Assembly: GCA_945829445.1 (NCBI GenBank)
Contig: CALZUY010000099.1
Coordinates: 1 to 7,291, forward strand
Length of the DNA stretch: 7,291 nucleotides
Reading direction: 5' to 3'
Source: Butyricicoccus_A sp945486175
Lineage (GTDB): Bacteria > Bacillota > Clostridia > Oscillospirales > Butyricicoccaceae
Both the position numbers and the translations under genes were made by a program. Below, in pieces: positions 6,075 to 7,291 of this stretch (the stretch's first letter is position 1; each line of letters opens with the position of its first letter). The notes under the pieces were generated by a model. That model saw only the letters and a list, made by a program, of their open reading frames with translations. It searched no databases and was not told the origin of the DNA.

Positions 6075-6359
6075 TCAGCAAGCCAGACGATTGATCCAGG
6101 ACTCATGTGCATACTCGCTCTGCATGTTTTCCGGCAGCAATTCCTCCCGTGAAATTGCTGCAACCATAGTGTCCAGCGAAATATTATACAGCCCACTCAA
6201 AACGCAGCAATCGTAAATGCTTGGTTCTCTCGTTCCGTTTTCCCATTCTGAAACCATGGTTACATTTCCATCAAAAAACCGGGCAAGCCGCTCAATAGAA
6301 TATCCTGCTTCTTCCCGCAGATTCTTTAATGTCTGTGCAATGCTATTGTTCCTTTTCAT
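6075..6359 (-). CDS. XRE-family helix-turn-helix transcriptional regulator
   Basis: This is a 94-residue DNA-binding protein. Residues 7-60 form a Cro/C1-type five-helix domain: IAQTLKNLREEAGYSIERLARFF (7-29), then the recognition region NVTMVSEWENGTREPS (32-47) with the typical WE.G.R.P pattern, then YDCCVLSGLYNISLDTMV. This is the classic XRE signature. The tail of about 30 residues has no known domain. The start is backed by AGAAGG (minus strand, 6369-6374), 9 nt upstream. It is likely a repressor acting on its own or a nearby promoter; the target is unknown. The protein is on the short side, and a charged tail continues in the next frame after the stop, so a frameshift is possible. It lies in the same direction as the MarR gene, behind its terminator. 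Confidence 0.9.
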   Translation of the reverse strand: MKRNNSIAQTLKNLREEAGYSIERLARFFDGNVTMVSEWENGTREPSIYDCCVLSGLYNISLDTMVAAISREELLPENMQSEYAHESWINRLAC

Positions 6360-6392
6360 ATATAAACACCTTCTATTTTAGTATTTTCTTTT

Positions 6393-6398
6393 ATTATA
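6393..6398 (-). promoter_or_regulatory. Candidate -10 box of the XRE gene
   Basis: TATAAT on the minus strand lies 33 nt before the XRE start codon and upstream of its ribosome site. The best -35-like sequence, TTGTCA (6420-6425), is 21 nt away, longer than the usual 17, so the promoter would be weak, activated, or use another -35. Confidence 0.4.
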
Positions 6399-6435
6399 TT
6401 GCGCAGCATGTATTTCACATGACAAATATTGATTC

Positions 6436-6475
6436 CTTGTTTGAAAATAGCTAACAAGATTAGCAATCTTTCAAA
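6436..6475. repeat. Nested palindrome, putative operator
   Basis: Three inverted repeats overlap. TTTGAAA (6440-6446) pairs with TTTCAAA (6469-6475). GCTAA (6450-6454) pairs with TTAGC (6460-6464) around 5 bp. CTTGTT (6436-6441) pairs with AACAAG (6453-6458). The region lies just upstream of the presumed XRE promoter and shares the octamer TTAGCAAT with the marR promoter (6974-6981). Two-fold symmetry with a 15-bp core suits a dimeric regulator; a hairpin role in termination is the alternative. Confidence 0.5.
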
Positions 6476-6506
6476 AAGAGTCGCCTACAGTCTATAGTCT
6501 GTAGGC
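6473..6506 (-). terminator. Probable terminator of the marR gene
   Basis: GCCTACAG and CTGTAGGC (6483-6490 and 6499-6506) form a perfect 8-bp stem with an 8-nt loop, 8 nt past the marR stop. On the minus strand five T (6473-6477) follow after a 5-nt gap. The gap makes it less than ideal. Confidence 0.6.
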
Positions 6507-6514
6507 AGTATTCT

Positions 6515-6940
6515 TTAACGTTGTGCAGCAAAAACCTGTAACAGCTTTTTCTGAAGCCGGACATATTCTCTGGCATCCTCCGGCCCGAGCAGCTCCAGCA
6601 TCCTAACGAGACAGTCCAGCATCTGAGCGCGGTATTCCTCCGCAATCCGCATACCTGCATCTGTCAATGTCACAATAATCTGTCGATTATCCTCGGCATC
6701 CGTCGTGCGGGTAATCAGCTTCTGTCCTTCCAGATGATTGAGGATAGTCGCAATTCTCGCAGTACTTACCTTCATTCCCTTGCTGAGTTCCTTGGGATAG
6801 GCTTGATTATTGTGGGATGCCAGATAACTCAGGAGAAAGATTTCCCCTTTCATCATTTTGGACATCTGGCGTTCTACCGTCATCTGTGACATACTCGTCC
6901 GCGTTTGAAGCAGGTCTTCCGCTAAAGCAGTATAGTCCAT
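6515..6940 (-). CDS. MarR-family transcriptional regulator
   Basis: This is a 141-residue winged-helix regulator of normal family length. N-terminal and C-terminal helices (about 1-27 and 98-138) make the dimer interface. The DNA-binding part runs from about 31 to 97: GEIFLLSYLASHN, YPKELSKGMKVS, recognition helix STARIATILNHLEGQKLI (59-76), and a wing with the diagnostic D-x2-D-x-R pattern (D81, D84, R86) followed by VTLTDAG (90-96). MarR proteins bind palindromic operators as dimers and usually release on ligand binding, often controlling efflux or stress genes and themselves. The start is set by TAGGAG (6949-6954 on the minus strand), 8 nt upstream, behind a consensus promoter. No efflux gene sits beside it in this window, so its target is open. 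Confidence 0.95.
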   Translation of the reverse strand: MDYTALAEDLLQTRTSMSQMTVERQMSKMMKGEIFLLSYLASHNNQAYPKELSKGMKVSTARIATILNHLEGQKLITRTTDAEDNRQIIVTLTDAGMRIAEEYRAQMLDCLVRMLELLGPEDAREYVRLQKKLLQVFAAQR

Positions 6941-6960
6941 ATCATATTCTCCTAACGGAA

Positions 6961-7014
6961 TTAGCTTTCTATGTTAGCAATTATAGTTGTATCTCCATTG
7001 TTTGTCAATGCTAA
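6961..7014. promoter_or_regulatory. Putative MarR operator half-sites
   Basis: TTAGC occurs at 6961-6965 and 6974-6978 (13 bp apart), and its reverse complement GCTAA at 7010-7014. TTAGCAATT and CAATGCTAA thus flank the promoter as imperfect inverted arms, touching the -10 and -35 boxes. Autorepression by the MarR protein is the natural reading for the family; binding is not shown by sequence. Confidence 0.5.
6980..7008 (-). promoter_or_regulatory. Consensus sigma-A promoter of marR
   Basis: On the minus strand TTGACA (7003-7008) and TATAAT (6980-6985) are separated by exactly 17 bp. Both hexamers match the consensus perfectly, so the promoter should be strong unless repressed. The predicted leader before the marR ATG is about 35 nt. 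Confidence 0.93.
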
Positions 7015-7032
7015 GTTTGTAAACAAATTTTG

Positions 7033-7062
7033 AATCCCCTGAAGATGCAGGCTCCGGGAATT
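7033..7062 (-). terminator. Weak hairpin after the HxlR gene
   Basis: On the minus strand AATTCCC pairs with GGGGATT (one G-U) at the base of an imperfect stem that overlaps the stop codon. Only a weak T-rich stretch follows, so this may be a poor terminator or none. Confidence 0.3.
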
Positions 7063-7291
7063 ACAGATGCCTGCTCCCCCATAAAGCCATTTCATAAAAA
7101 ATAGGATACAGCTCTTTCCCACTTTCCGATAACGAATACTCAACATGGGGAGGTATTTCATTGAACTGCTCTCTGATAATAATTCCGTTCCGTTCCAATT
7201 CCTTTAAGGTATTTGCAAGCATTGTGTTCGTGATATCACCAATCTGCTTTTTTAATGCGCCAAACCGAATACTGTCAACCTTTGTCAGTTC
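7061..7291 (-). CDS. HxlR-family transcriptional regulator (5' end outside window)
   Basis: The minus-strand frame is open from the window edge to TAA at 7061-7063, giving 76 residues without a start. The visible part covers the second half of the HxlR winged helix: IRFGALKKQIGDITNTMLANTLKELERNG (about 8-36), the recognition helix region with TNTMLANTLKELE, and the wing PPHVEYSLSESGKEL, whose P..VEY.L...G pattern is diagnostic of the family. A final WG near the C-terminus is also typical. The family usually has about 110 residues, so about 30-35 are missing. HxlR proteins are small dimeric regulators, often of redox or aldehyde-responsive genes; the target here is unknown. It lies upstream of marR on the same strand, but marR has its own promoter. 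Confidence 0.93.
   Translation of the reverse strand, partial: ELTKVDSIRFGALKKQIGDITNTMLANTLKELERNGIIIREQFNEIPPHVEYSLSESGKELYPIFYEMALWGSRHL

Overview
The window looks like chromosomal DNA from a Gram-positive Firmicute, most likely a gut-type Clostridia member. The evidence is strong Shine-Dalgarno sites (AAAGGAGGT, AGGAGG), a consensus sigma-A promoter, intrinsic terminators with T-tracts, and close similarity of the gene products to known Firmicute families. The genus is an inference and cannot be fixed from the sequence alone.

Layout, plus strand. (1) Positions 2-235 hold the C-terminal ATPase end of a sensor histidine kinase, whose stop codon lies inside a strong terminator. (2) Positions 268-398 are a leader/promoter region with an 11-bp-period direct repeat (TTTCAGC twice), as expected for an OmpR/PhoB-type response regulator. 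(3) Positions 399-5037 form a tight four-gene operon: an ABC ATPase (GldA-like), an ABC-2 permease (GldF-like), a GldG-like extracytoplasmic protein and a membrane-anchored DUF4340 protein. The last three genes are joined by 4-bp ATGA overlaps or very short spacers, and the operon ends in a clear terminator at 5051-5117. The four products probably form one cell-envelope complex: the ATPase drives the permease, and the two anchored proteins act outside the membrane. Its substrate is unknown. The gliding-gene names reflect homology, not function here.

Positions about 5120-5960 are AT-rich and unusual. They hold one weak hypothetical ORF, a 13-bp tandem repeat, and a dense series of at least six perfect or near-perfect hairpins. 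The first is a terminator; the others are not obviously so. This is the most enigmatic part of the window and may be a dispersed, structured repeat or a non-coding RNA region.

Minus strand, 5960-7291. Three regulators lie in the same direction, reading from right to left: a truncated HxlR-family regulator (7061-7291), a MarR-family regulator (6515-6940) with a perfect TTGACA-N17-TATAAT promoter, and a short XRE-family regulator (6075-6359) that may be shortened by a frameshift. TTAGCAAT elements recur in the marR promoter and in a nested palindrome between marR and the XRE gene, suggesting a shared operator. This regulator cluster converges on the ABC operon across the repeat-rich region.
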